NCBI RefSeq assembly: GCF_005311025.1
Contig: NZ_CP031747.1
Location: 2,664,954-2,728,953, forward strand
Length of the DNA: 64,000 nucleotides
DNA from: Alcaligenes faecalis
GTDB taxonomy: Bacteria; Pseudomonadota; Gammaproteobacteria; Burkholderiales; Burkholderiaceae_B
Direction of reading: 5' to 3'
Program-made: the position numbers and the translations under genes
Shown: positions 44,268 through 54,162 of the stretch, piece by piece
Position numbering within the stretch: the stretch's first letter is position 1
How the letters are laid out: every line of letters starts with the position of its first letter
Notes under the pieces: generated by a model
Seen by the model: only the letters and a program-made list of their open reading frames with translations
The model's database searches: none
Told to the model about the DNA's origin: nothing

Positions 44268-45251
44268 TTACTCAGGCTGAATGCCCAGGGTAGGGATCAG
44301 CTCGGAATAGACCTTGGAGTCGTTCTGCACGCGCTCCAGCGTCTGGGCCGGGGTGGTGAAGAACTGGGCCAGGCCACGGCTCTTGAAGGCAGCCTGCATT
44401 TCGGGGGTCTTCAGAGCAGCATCCACCTTTTCCTGAATTTCTTTCACGGTGTCATCCGGCGTGGTGCCGGGGGCAAACAGCGCAAAAGTCGTCGTCGGAA
44501 TGCTGTTGGCATGGCCACCTGCTTCCTGCACCGTCGGCACATTTGGCAGCAGTTCAGTACGCTTGTCAGCGCCTACCGCCAAGACTCGCACCTTGCCGCC
44601 ATCTACGTGCTGGGATGCCAGAATGCCACCGACCAGCATGGCATCTGTCTCACCGCCCAGAATGGCGTTTGTCGCCGGGGCCATACCCTTGTAGGGGATG
44701 TAGGTGAAGTTCACCCCTTCTTCACGGGCCAGCAAGCCCATGCCCAGGTGCGTGACGTGTCCACGGCCACCAGTGCCCACATTGGTATCACCATTGGCTT
44801 TCTTGGCCTGGGCGATAAATTCCTTGTAGTCCTTGGCCGGGAAATCATTACGCACCAGCAGATACAGGTTCACGCCAGCGACTGTGGTGACCGGCTTCAG
44901 GTCCTTTTCCCATTTGTAGGGCAGGTTGCTGTAAAGCAGCGGGTTGGTCGATACCGCCAGGCTATCGACCATCAGCAGGGCCGAGCCGTCCCCCTTGGCT
45001 TTGGCGATATTGTCAGTACCGATAATGGCGTTGGCGCCCGGACGGTTTTCAATCACAAAGACCTTGCCGGTGGCCTTGTTCAGATGCACACCCAGATCGC
45101 GGGCCAGAATGTCAGGCTCGGTGCCGGGTGGGTAGGGGACCACAATACGCACCTGGTCCGTAGTCGGCCAGGCGGCTTGAGCCATCATCGGGGCCAAAGC
45201 ACCCACACCTGCCAACAACAGGGCCAGCGTCGTATTTTTAAGCTGCTTCAT
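44268..45251 (-). CDS. Bug/TctC-family tripartite tricarboxylate transporter binding protein
   Basis: Periplasmic binding protein of 327 residues. A signal peptide ends near AQA-AW (about residue 26). The family opening IVVPYPPGTEPDILARDLGVHL and VENRPGANAIIGTD (here IENRPGANAIIG) are clear. It follows the sulfatase-like gene by 62 bases on the same strand and probably belongs to the same operon, with the divergent IclR regulator. No TctAB membrane genes are adjacent. ATG 45251 has AAGGAG. It likely binds the product or substrate of the hydrolase, such as a carboxylate, but this is inferred. Confidence 0.9.
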   Translation of the reverse strand: MKQLKNTTLALLLAGVGALAPMMAQAAWPTTDQVRIVVPYPPGTEPDILARDLGVHLNKATGKVFVIENRPGANAIIGTDNIAKAKGDGSALLMVDSLAVSTNPLLYSNLPYKWEKDLKPVTTVAGVNLYLLVRNDFPAKDYKEFIAQAKKANGDTNVGTGGRGHVTHLGMGLLAREEGVNFTYIPYKGMAPATNAILGGETDAMLVGGILASQHVDGGKVRVLAVGADKRTELLPNVPTVQEAGGHANSIPTTTFALFAPGTTPDDTVKEIQEKVDAALKTPEMQAAFKSRGLAQFFTTPAQTLERVQNDSKVYSELIPTLGIQPE

Positions 45252-45313
45252 TGTCCACTCCTTATCGTTATTGATTGCGGCCCGCCACCGACTGGTAGCC
45301 CCCCGCAGCGCAT

Positions 45314-46909
45314 TTACCATCGTCCAATCAAGATATTCATCATGCGCTCGTGCGCATTGGTACGATCCTCTACCGCAGCCCAGCTCTCGCTGGCACGCCC
45401 TTTCAGGGTGTCATGCCAGTCCAGCAGGCCTTCTTTCATACGCCGACAAACCGCTGCATACGCCGGGTCTGCGCCCAGGTCGTGCAGCTCGTCAGGGTCT
45501 TGCTTCAAGTCGAATAATTGTGGCCGATAGCCTTGCCAATGTATGTATTTATAGTCGCTATCGCGCAGCATCAGGCCACGACATTCATCCACGCCACGGC
45601 CCAGAATCTGGCGGGCTTCCCGATAGGCGTAATCCAGGCTGGCCACGGTGTACTCACGTGCCCAGTCGGACTGGCCGTGCAACAAGGGAATCAACGAACG
45701 GCCTTCCACCCGGTGTTCCTGGGCGGGCAGGTGCAAGGCATCCAGAATCGTAGGGGTGACATCCACGCACTCGACAAAAGCATCACTGCTTTGACCACGT
45801 GTGACATTCGCTGCAGTCCGTGGATCAACCACGATCAGCGGAACGCGTATGGCGTTTTCAAAGAAATACTCTTTCTCGCCCAGCCAGTGGTCGCCCAGCA
45901 AATCGCCGTGATCGGAACTGAAAATAATCAGGGTGTCTTTCAGGCGGTCTTGCTGTTCCAGCATGTCCAGCAAACGGCCGACTTCATCATCGATCTGTTG
46001 AACCAGGCCCATATAGACAGGCTTGATCGTGCGCCAGACCTCGTCCTGAGCAAAAGACAGGGATTCTTCATGCTGCTGATAGGCCGCATGCACGGGGTGT
46101 GCATTCTGGCGCTCGTGCTCTGCACGCAGGGGCGTACAGGCGTCTTCCGTGCCAAAGCGATCATGGTAGGGCGCTGGCGCTTTATAAGGCCAGTGCGGTT
46201 TGATGAAAGACAGATGCAAGGCCCAGGGCTCTTCGCCTTTGGCCGTGATGAAATCCATGGCCCGCTGGGTGAAGTAGGCGGTTTCAGAGTCCTGCGCCTG
46301 TACCCGTGCTGGCAGGCTGGCATTACGCATGTACCAACCGGAGGCAAACTGACCCTGGGCATCCTGGCTGCCGATCACATAGTCTTCCCAGGGACGCTCG
46401 CTGTCGTAACCCTGAGCCTGCAAATACTGGCGGTATTCACTATCCGGGCCCATTTCAAAGTGACCGTCATAGCGTTCAATCGCGGTAAAGCCGCCTTGCC
46501 AGAAGCGCTCGGCCGCCTCGGGCTGAACCTGGAAGCGTCGGGCATTGACCCCGGCCGGGTCCGGCACGTGATGGGTCTTGCCCAGCAGATGGCAGTCTCG
46601 CCCGGACTGGGCCAGATAATCGCCCAGATACAGCTCGTCGATGGGGTGGGGAACGCGATTCCAGGTGACCCGGTGCGACAAGGGATAGCGGCCGGTGTAA
46701 TACGAGGCCCGCGACGGGCCACAGACGGCAGAGTTCACATAGGCACGATCAAAGCGCACACCCATGGCGGCCAGACGATCCAGATTGGGGGTCTTTAATG
46801 CGCCCCCAGGGGCATAACAGGACAGGTGGTCTGCACGTAACTGGTCACACATGATGAACAGCACATTCTTGATCTCTAAAGACACCTGACTGGGCTGAGC
46901 CTGATCCAT
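45314..46909 (-). CDS. Sulfatase-family hydrolase (arylsulfatase/phosphonate monoester hydrolase type)
   Basis: A 531-residue alkaline-phosphatase-superfamily enzyme. The sulfatase signature is CGPSRASYYTG, with the Cys to be converted to formylglycine. N-terminal metal ligands are in MCDQLRADH and the later SSDHGDLLGDH; TWNRVPHPIDELYLGDYL follows as in the phosphonate-monoester-hydrolase/arylsulfatase group. It has no signal peptide, so it is cytoplasmic. ATG 46909 is chosen (GAGG upstream). Specificity for sulfate, phosphonate or phosphate esters cannot be decided. It is first in an operon with a Bug protein, divergent from IclR. Confidence 0.87.
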   Translation of the reverse strand: MDQAQPSQVSLEIKNVLFIMCDQLRADHLSCYAPGGALKTPNLDRLAAMGVRFDRAYVNSAVCGPSRASYYTGRYPLSHRVTWNRVPHPIDELYLGDYLAQSGRDCHLLGKTHHVPDPAGVNARRFQVQPEAAERFWQGGFTAIERYDGHFEMGPDSEYRQYLQAQGYDSERPWEDYVIGSQDAQGQFASGWYMRNASLPARVQAQDSETAYFTQRAMDFITAKGEEPWALHLSFIKPHWPYKAPAPYHDRFGTEDACTPLRAEHERQNAHPVHAAYQQHEESLSFAQDEVWRTIKPVYMGLVQQIDDEVGRLLDMLEQQDRLKDTLIIFSSDHGDLLGDHWLGEKEYFFENAIRVPLIVVDPRTAANVTRGQSSDAFVECVDVTPTILDALHLPAQEHRVEGRSLIPLLHGQSDWAREYTVASLDYAYREARQILGRGVDECRGLMLRDSDYKYIHWQGYRPQLFDLKQDPDELHDLGADPAYAAVCRRMKEGLLDWHDTLKGRASESWAAVEDRTNAHERMMNILIGRW

Positions 46910-47010
46910 GTCCGCCTCAAAAAAAACCGGGTCCGGGCCCGCGTAGAACCCGACGCCACAAAAGGAGTAGGCCATGTGTAAGCAAATGCATAACAGACCC
47001 GCTTATGCCT

Positions 47011-47070
47011 CAGATTATTACCGCAGTCTGAGAATAATTTTTGAATAATCTGATGGTTTAGGTATAAACC
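47011..47070. promoter_or_regulatory. Nested inverted repeats between sulfatase and IclR genes
   Basis: CAGATTATT (47011-47019) pairs with AATAATCTG (47044-47052), and next to it GGTTTA (47055-47060) pairs with TAAACC (47065-47070). Both sit in the 254-base gap between the divergent sulfatase and IclR genes and are likely operator sites for the IclR regulator. Confidence 0.55.
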
Positions 47071-47163
47071 AGTAGACTCGGCCAATGCCCGATGTTGCGC
47101 TCCACTGACACGCCGCAGCATGGTTAGAATAAAGAACCAACAACTCCGCTTCTACGAGGGCAC

Positions 47164-47904
47164 ATGAATAGTCTAAGACGCATGCTGCAAATTCTGGACT
47201 TGTACGGTGCAGACACTCCGGTTCTGGATGTGGAAACCATCTGCGCTCGCTTGAATTACCCTCCCGCGACAACCTATCGCTACCTGAAAGAGTTATGCAC
47301 TAGCGGCCTGCTGATACGCAGTCCCGAAGGTTACGCGCCGGGGCCCCGGTTTATAGAAATGGATCTGCTGATCCGCGAATTTGATCCGCTGGTCAGCCGT
47401 TGCCGCCCCTTGCTGCGTTCGCTGGTCGAGCAGACCGGACTGGACGTCCTGATCGGCCAGCAATATGGCGAACGCATATTGACCACCCATCAGGAAACCG
47501 GGCCGGAGCGTTTCGAGCTGCTGTTTGGCCGGGGCCGCACCATGGATATGTTCCGCAGCTCCACAGCCCGTATCGTCACGGCTTATCTGCCCACCCGCCA
47601 TCTGCGCCGCTTGTACGAGAAAAATCAGCAGATTGATTATGTACAGCGCCTGGGCAAGGAATGGCCGGTGTTTTCCGCCCATATGCAGGAACTGCGCCGT
47701 GCGGGCTATTGCATCACCAAAGAGCAGATCAATCCGGGCATAGGCGGTATTTCCGCGCCTATTTTTGATGATGCCAAACGTATCTTCGGCAGCCTGACCT
47801 TGTTGGGTACGCTGGAACGCTTTGAGGCGATCAGCCCCGAAGCGCTAGCCAGCCTGATCCAGCCCGCTGCACGCGCCGTTAGCCGCGCCCTGGCCCAAGT
47901 CTGA
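47164..47904 (+). CDS. IclR-family transcriptional regulator
   Basis: A 246-residue regulator with N-terminal winged helix (MLQILDLYGADTPVLDVETI and the recognition region YPPATTYRYLKELCTSGLL, about residues 6-50) and a C-terminal IclR effector domain (about 80-240). It is divergent from the sulfatase/Bug operon across a gap rich in inverted repeats, so it probably controls that operon in response to the substrate. The effector is unknown. Confidence 0.9.
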   Translation: MNSLRRMLQILDLYGADTPVLDVETICARLNYPPATTYRYLKELCTSGLLIRSPEGYAPGPRFIEMDLLIREFDPLVSRCRPLLRSLVEQTGLDVLIGQQYGERILTTHQETGPERFELLFGRGRTMDMFRSSTARIVTAYLPTRHLRRLYEKNQQIDYVQRLGKEWPVFSAHMQELRRAGYCITKEQINPGIGGISAPIFDDAKRIFGSLTLLGTLERFEAISPEALASLIQPAARAVSRALAQV

Positions 47905-47926
47905 GGACTGGGTGCCCCCAGGAACC

Positions 47927-47960
47927 AAGCCGCGCCTGATCAAGCATCAGTTCGCGGCTT
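47927..47960. terminator. Possible bidirectional terminator between IclR and 5'-nucleotidase genes
   Basis: AAGCCGCG (47927-47934) and CGCGGCTT (47953-47960) form an 8-bp stem that reaches into the 3' end of the minus-strand gene. The T-run after the stem is short. It may end the convergent transcripts. Confidence 0.4.
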
Positions 47961-48941
47961 TGTCTTGGCCTGTTTTCGCCCTTTCTTTTTCTCCGGCACC
48001 ACCACTTTTGCCGGCGGATGGTTCACCACCCCAAACGGAATATGCACGGACGGCAAGGTCTGCGCGGTGGGAATCAGGTGGGTGGTCTGGTCATCAAAGA
48101 AAATATGGGGCTGCAAAACCTCCAGCACCCGACGTTTTTCAATGCCACCCAGAAAGAAGGCCTCGTTCACCTCGATACCCCAGCTGCGGATGGTATTGAT
48201 GACGCGTTCGTGAGCCGGCGCATTGCGCGCCGTCACAATCGCAATCCGCAGGCGCGGCACATAGCTGGCATCCTGCTCCTGACGCAATTGCTCCACTTCC
48301 TGAATGTGCGCCAATTTCAGCAAAAACGCCTGTAACAGGCCGGGATTATGCGGTTTTTGCACCAAACGCACTTCATGCTCGAAAAAGGCCGGCAAACCAC
48401 CTTCCTGCTGATACACGCGCTCGGACTCGTCGTCCGCGATCACCCCGTCAAAGTCGAAAGCCACGCGAATGGGCTGGTCGTCATAAGCATCCTCGTAAGA
48501 GGAATTCAGAACCTGACCTGCGGGATAGCCTTGCTGCACCGCCCGATGCACGTCTTCCTGATTGGCCGACAGAAATAGGCTGATGGACAGCGGCTGGATG
48601 TAAGGGCTGGGGTCGCCCCCTTGCAGAAACACCGCCCGCGTAATGTCCAGATCATGATGGCGAATGGAATTCATCACCCGCAAGCCTGTATTGGGATCAT
48701 TACGGGACAGCAGCACGACCTCGACCAAGGGATCGTCGGGCGATAGATCATTCAGGGCCAGCAAGCGCCGAATGAAGGAAAAAGCCACGCCCGGCTTCAG
48801 TGGCTCATGCTCGCGCGCCAGCTGGTAATCACGATACGCTGCCTCACCTTGCTCCAGAAAGACCTGATGGGACTGGCTCAGATCAAACAAAGCGCTGGAA
48901 GCCAGCCCAATCACCAGCCGTTTCTCCAGGTCATACGCCAT
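47940..48941 (-). CDS. 5'-nucleotidase, cytosolic NT5C1 family (PF06189-like)
   Basis: A 333-residue HAD-superfamily nucleotidase. The catalytic motif is FDFDGVIADDESE at about residues 163-175 and a later acid pair is FFDDQTTHL. The N-terminal half (LVIGLASSALFDL, LNDLSPDDPLVEVVLLSRNDPNTG) is typical for NT5C1A-like bacterial proteins. Start ATG 48941 is preceded by GGGGAG. The C-terminus is lysine-rich (PEKKKGRKQAKTK). It is not linked to neighbouring pathways. Confidence 0.87.
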   Translation of the reverse strand: MAYDLEKRLVIGLASSALFDLSQSHQVFLEQGEAAYRDYQLAREHEPLKPGVAFSFIRRLLALNDLSPDDPLVEVVLLSRNDPNTGLRVMNSIRHHDLDITRAVFLQGGDPSPYIQPLSISLFLSANQEDVHRAVQQGYPAGQVLNSSYEDAYDDQPIRVAFDFDGVIADDESERVYQQEGGLPAFFEHEVRLVQKPHNPGLLQAFLLKLAHIQEVEQLRQEQDASYVPRLRIAIVTARNAPAHERVINTIRSWGIEVNEAFFLGGIEKRRVLEVLQPHIFFDDQTTHLIPTAQTLPSVHIPFGVVNHPPAKVVVPEKKKGRKQAKTKPRTDA

Positions 48942-49068
48942 ACACACCGCTCCCCAAATCCGCAAAAAAAACCAGCATACCAAAACGCTAAGCCGGCACT
49001 GGTACTACCCAAGCAGAACAAAGCCTACTAAAGTGCAAACACCATCACCTTCGTGAAAGCTTGCCGCC

Positions 49069-49770
49069 ATGCAACCCTCAAAAAGCTATACCCTTGTTCT
49101 GGGCAATCCCCATTATTCGTCCTGGTCCTTGCGCCCCTGGTTATTAATGAGCCACTTGGGCATAGACTTTGACGCACGCTGGTTCAATTTTGGCCCCTCC
49201 TTCAGCACCCTGGCTTTCCATGAAATGGCACCGGCGGGCCAAGTACCTGTGCTACACACCAATGGGCAGATCATTTGGGACAGTCTGGCTATTGCCGAAT
49301 ACCTGGCCGAACAGCATCCCGGCGTCTGGCCCATAGACCCCATTGCCCGCGCCTGGGCGCGCAGCGCCAGTGCAGAAATGCACGCCAACTTTTCCTCGCT
49401 ACGGAATCTCTGCCCCTTTGCCGTCGCCCTGCGCGCCCACCACCATCAGCAGGACATGCGTCTGCAAGGCGAGCTGGAACGCCTGCAAACCATCTGGCAA
49501 GAAGGCTTGAGCCGTTTTGGCGGCCCTTTCCTGGCCGGAGAGCGCTTTAGCGCCGTCGATGCCTTTTACGCTCCCGTGGTATTTCGCCTGCAAACCTATG
49601 GTCTGAAACTGGACGAAGCCTGTCAGGACTACATGAATCGCATACTGGAATTGCCTGCCATGCAGCGCTGGCACCAGATGGCCTGTCAGGACACCTGGCG
49701 CGACCCGGACCACGAAGCCGAAATTGTGCGTGTGGCTGATATACATCTGGATTTACGCCAGCCAGCCTAG
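49069..49770 (+). CDS. Glutathione S-transferase family protein
   Basis: A 233-residue GST with an N-terminal thioredoxin-like domain (VLGNPHYSSWSLRPWLLMSHLG; a Ser/Tyr pair at the active site and the cis-Pro block GQVPVL) and an all-helical C-terminal domain (from about residue 100). It lacks the diagnostic look of maleylpyruvate isomerase and is far from the gentisate genes. Possible roles are glutathione conjugation or peroxidase activity; none is specific. Confidence 0.88.
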   Translation: MQPSKSYTLVLGNPHYSSWSLRPWLLMSHLGIDFDARWFNFGPSFSTLAFHEMAPAGQVPVLHTNGQIIWDSLAIAEYLAEQHPGVWPIDPIARAWARSASAEMHANFSSLRNLCPFAVALRAHHHQQDMRLQGELERLQTIWQEGLSRFGGPFLAGERFSAVDAFYAPVVFRLQTYGLKLDEACQDYMNRILELPAMQRWHQMACQDTWRDPDHEAEIVRVADIHLDLRQPA

Positions 49771-49854
49771 TGTCAGCGAATTGCCATGTCAGTGCAGACA
49801 CGAAAGAGTATCCTTGATGGTCCCGAATGATTTCGCTGTCAAGGATTGCGCCGT

Positions 49855-51375
49855 ATGGGCGATACGTACTTTCGCACTACAAACTACCATTTCACCGATC
49901 TGGACCCTCAGGCACAGGCCGCTTATGTAGACTCGCTGGCTGAACAAGCCCGAGCCAACAGCGCCTGTTTACGCTTCGATGTATTGCGCAAAGACCAGCC
50001 CCCAGGACAATGGGTGCTGCATGAAAGCTGGCGAGACTCCCAAAGCTGCAAGGACTTTCACGCCAGCGCCCCCGCTCAGACCCTGCAAAAAGCACGGGTC
50101 GAACAAAACCTGAACCATCCAGCCCAGCAAAAGGCTGCTGACAAGCCTGCGGCTGCGCGCCCGGCGTGCAAGAAGAGCAAGTGGGACCCCTATGTGTGGA
50201 TCAGTATCGCCATGTGTATCGGGGTGATGGGCACGGCCCTGGCCAGCCCGCTATACCCGCTGTATCAGGACCGCTGGGACCTGAATGCCAGTCACATTAC
50301 CCAACTGTACGTGGCCTATATGGCCGCTGGTTTGACGGGCCTGCTGTTTCTGGGCCGCTTGAGCGACATGAAAGGCTTTATGCCCGTGCTGCGTACCGGC
50401 CTGATTCTGGTGACCAGCGGCGTAACCCTGTCCGCCTTTGCCTGGGATGTAGGCAGCTTTGTGTTCAGCCGCATCATGATCGGGATGGCTTCCAGCATGA
50501 TTGTGACTTCAGCCTCCATCGGCCTGGGGCAATTTAACCGAGGCGGAGACGTGCAACGCGCTGCCGCTACCACCTCACTGATGCTGGCCTTTGGTTTTGG
50601 CCTGGGCCCGGTCGTAGGCGGCCTGATTGCACAGTGGGTGCCAAATCCACTGTTCTCCAGCTATATCCCCTCCATGGCCCTGGGTGTGCTGGCCATCTAT
50701 GCCCTGTTTCAGATCAAGCCCATTGCCAGCAAACAGCCGGTACCGCAAAAGACCAACTGGCGCACCTGGATGCCGCGCCTGACACTGCCCGCCACCCATC
50801 TGCGCCGCCCCTATCTGATTGGCTGTTTGTCCGCCTGTTGCGCCTTTGCCATGTTCAGCCTGTTCGCCTCTCTGGCGCCCAGCTTCATGGCGCAAATGGT
50901 GCCTTGGCACGGCCCGGCCACCAGCGGCTTTTCCATCGGGATTATTCTGTTCCTGTCCTCGGGCTTCCAGCTGCTGATCCGCCGCTGGCCCGCCAAGCGC
51001 AGCGTCATCGTGGGCCTGCTGTCCTTTACCCTGGCCTGTATCGCCTTGCTGATCAATCTGTGGGCCAGTTCCTCGTTGTTATTCATCCTGTGCGTGCTGC
51101 TGACCGCCTTTGGCCACGGCCTGTGCATGTACGGCGGCATGTCTATCGTGCAGCGTGTCTCGCCACCGCATCAGCGTGCCGGTCTGACGTCTACCTACCT
51201 GATCACCGGCTATCTGGGTGCCATCCTGCCTATTTTGGGTCTGGGCTGGCTGGCCGACCATTTGGGTCTGGACCAGGGCCTGATGATCTTCTGCAGTCTG
51301 ATCGCCACCGCCGCAATGACTGTTTCCATCATCGCCTATCTGACGCCGGTACTGCATAAACCGGCCTCTGCCTGA
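49855..51375 (+). CDS. Fusion of an N-terminal ABM-like monooxygenase domain with a 12-TM MFS transporter
   Basis: One uninterrupted 506-residue frame. Residues about 1-90 resemble an antibiotic-biosynthesis-monooxygenase (YgiN-type) ferredoxin-like domain (ACLRFDVLRKDQPPGQWVLHESWRD is its core); a Gln/Ala/Lys linker follows; residues about 110-500 are an MFS permease with twelve hydrophobic segments and the LGRLSDMKGF motif. ATG 49855 follows AAGGA; there is no second start with a good ribosome site at the permease junction. A transporter joined to a quinone- or heme-type oxygenase domain suggests export or detoxification of a reactive aromatic, by inference. Confidence 0.78.
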   Translation: MGDTYFRTTNYHFTDLDPQAQAAYVDSLAEQARANSACLRFDVLRKDQPPGQWVLHESWRDSQSCKDFHASAPAQTLQKARVEQNLNHPAQQKAADKPAAARPACKKSKWDPYVWISIAMCIGVMGTALASPLYPLYQDRWDLNASHITQLYVAYMAAGLTGLLFLGRLSDMKGFMPVLRTGLILVTSGVTLSAFAWDVGSFVFSRIMIGMASSMIVTSASIGLGQFNRGGDVQRAAATTSLMLAFGFGLGPVVGGLIAQWVPNPLFSSYIPSMALGVLAIYALFQIKPIASKQPVPQKTNWRTWMPRLTLPATHLRRPYLIGCLSACCAFAMFSLFASLAPSFMAQMVPWHGPATSGFSIGIILFLSSGFQLLIRRWPAKRSVIVGLLSFTLACIALLINLWASSSLLFILCVLLTAFGHGLCMYGGMSIVQRVSPPHQRAGLTSTYLITGYLGAILPILGLGWLADHLGLDQGLMIFCSLIATAAMTVSIIAYLTPVLHKPASA

Positions 51376-51387
51376 GCAGGCACCTTG

Positions 51388-51416
51388 GCAAGCCACAAGC
51401 TCTGGCTGTGGCTTGC
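51388..51416 (+). terminator. Hairpin after the ABM-MFS gene
   Basis: GCAAGCCACA (51388-51397) and TGTGGCTTGC (51407-51416) are perfect inverted repeats twelve bases after the stop. There is no T-run, so termination is uncertain. Confidence 0.5.
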
Positions 51417-51597
51417 TCGCCATGCGAGCCCCCGTATATTCCCCTAGTCCATTCAGGCCCCTTACTAGGGTTAGACCTGAAAAAGAAACACGTCCACCCT
51501 CAGTAGAATAAAGCCACTCCTGCAACGCTTCGCAGCACAGAGCGACCGGACCCAAGTATCTCCCAAAAGAATAAGTAATCCTTATCAAGGAGGCATT

Positions 51598-52575
51598 ATG
51601 GCTGTTGCATTAAACAAGCTGTTTGTCAGTCTGGGCGCGGCCTTGGCCTGCTCGGTTACCGCACAGGCAGCCGGTTATCCGGACCACCCCATCAATATGG
51701 TGGTGCCTTTTGCGGCGGGCGGTCCCACGGACAACGTGGCACGCGCTCTGGCCGAAGCCATGCGCCCAGTTCTGGGTGAAACCATTGTGGTGGAAAACAA
51801 AGGCGGGGCAGGTGGCTCCATTGGCACTTCCCAGGTCGCCCGCGCCAAGCCGGATGGCTACAACATACTGCTGATGCACATCGGCTTTTCCACCGCCCCT
51901 TCGCTATACAAGAAGCCCGGCTATGACGCCATCAACGGCATGTCTCCCATCGGCCTGGTCGTTGACGTTCCCATGACCATCATTGCCCGTGAGGACTTCC
52001 CACCCAACAACATTCAGGAGCTGGTGCAGTACCTGAAGGACAACCAGGACAAGGTTTCCCTGGCCAACGCCGGGATTGGCGCGGCCAGCCACCTGTGCGG
52101 CACCATGTTCACTGAGGCACTGGGTATTGAACTGCTGACCGTGCCCTACAAAGGCACCGCCCCGGCCATCGCGGATTTGATGGGCAAGCAGGTGGACATC
52201 ATGTGTGACCAAACCACCAACACCACCCAGCAAATCAAATCCGGCAAGGTGAAGGTCTATGCTGTCACCAGCCGCGAGCGCGTCCCGACCTTCCCGGACG
52301 TCCCCACCATGGAGGAATCCGGCTTCAAGGACTTTGAAGTAGGCATCTGGCACGGCATGTGGGCACCGAAAGATACACCCCAGCCTGTCGTGGATACCCT
52401 GGTAAAAGCGCTTCAAGCTGGCATGGCTGACAAGGACTTCCAAAGCCGTATGGCCACTCTGGGAGCCACGGTCATGGACAAGGAAGCCAACCCGGCCGCC
52501 TTGCAGGCCAAGGTGGAGCAACAAGTGCCCCAGTGGGCCGCCCTGTTCAAGAAAGTGGGCGTAGAGCCCCAATAA
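51598..52575 (+). CDS. Bug/TctC-family binding protein
   Basis: Periplasmic binding protein of 325 residues: signal peptide ending near AQA-AG (about residue 22), IHLV-like opening INMVVPFAAGGPTDNVAR, VENKGGAGGSIG and a C-terminal KVGVEPQ. It is preceded by AAGGAGG and a 220-base upstream region, and followed by a strong terminator, so it is monocistronic. No TctAB genes or a regulator are adjacent; the ligand is unknown. Confidence 0.92.
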   Translation: MAVALNKLFVSLGAALACSVTAQAAGYPDHPINMVVPFAAGGPTDNVARALAEAMRPVLGETIVVENKGGAGGSIGTSQVARAKPDGYNILLMHIGFSTAPSLYKKPGYDAINGMSPIGLVVDVPMTIIAREDFPPNNIQELVQYLKDNQDKVSLANAGIGAASHLCGTMFTEALGIELLTVPYKGTAPAIADLMGKQVDIMCDQTTNTTQQIKSGKVKVYAVTSRERVPTFPDVPTMEESGFKDFEVGIWHGMWAPKDTPQPVVDTLVKALQAGMADKDFQSRMATLGATVMDKEANPAALQAKVEQQVPQWAALFKKVGVEPQ

Positions 52576-52599
52576 AACCTGCTAGCCCAAAGGCTTTTG

Positions 52600-52627
52600 A
52601 AAAGGACGCTTAGGCGTCCTTTTTTTC
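52600..52627 (+). terminator. Rho-independent terminator of the Bug gene
   Basis: AAGGACGC / GCGTCCTT stem with a short loop is followed by a T-run. It begins about 25 bases after the stop at 52575. Confidence 0.92.
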
Positions 52628-52713
52628 GGCTTTGGGGTGCTGTCTGCCGCAGCGGTGGATAGCCTGTCCGGATGACCAAGAGACAACGCTCCATCAAGCT
52701 CCCGGCGACTCAA

Positions 52714-52778
52714 GAAAATCCGATCAAGAAAGGCTCGAAGTCAACGACTAGAGAAAATCCGGCCAAGAGAGGCTCGGA
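52714..52778. repeat. Imperfect direct repeat of about 26 bp, period 39
   Basis: GAAAATCCGATCAAGAAAGG (52714) recurs as GAAAATCCGGCCAAGAGAGG (52753), followed in both copies by CTCG. The two copies lie in a short plus-strand open frame of unclear status (52672 on), whose start lacks a clear ribosome site and which overlaps the end of the metal GTPase gene in antisense. Confidence 0.4.
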
Positions 52779-52789
52779 CTCTGCGAGTA

Positions 52790-54103
<1,314 letters not shown>

Positions 54104-54162
54104 CCGGCTGATGGCCCGCCGTCGGGCCATCAGCCATTATACGAAGCCCAATACTGCCCCTT

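Noticed and set aside
49069-49770. GST as maleylpyruvate isomerase of the gentisate pathway
   Set aside because: It is about 13 kb from the gentisate-type genes and on the other strand, and it has no recognisable maleylpyruvate-isomerase marks.
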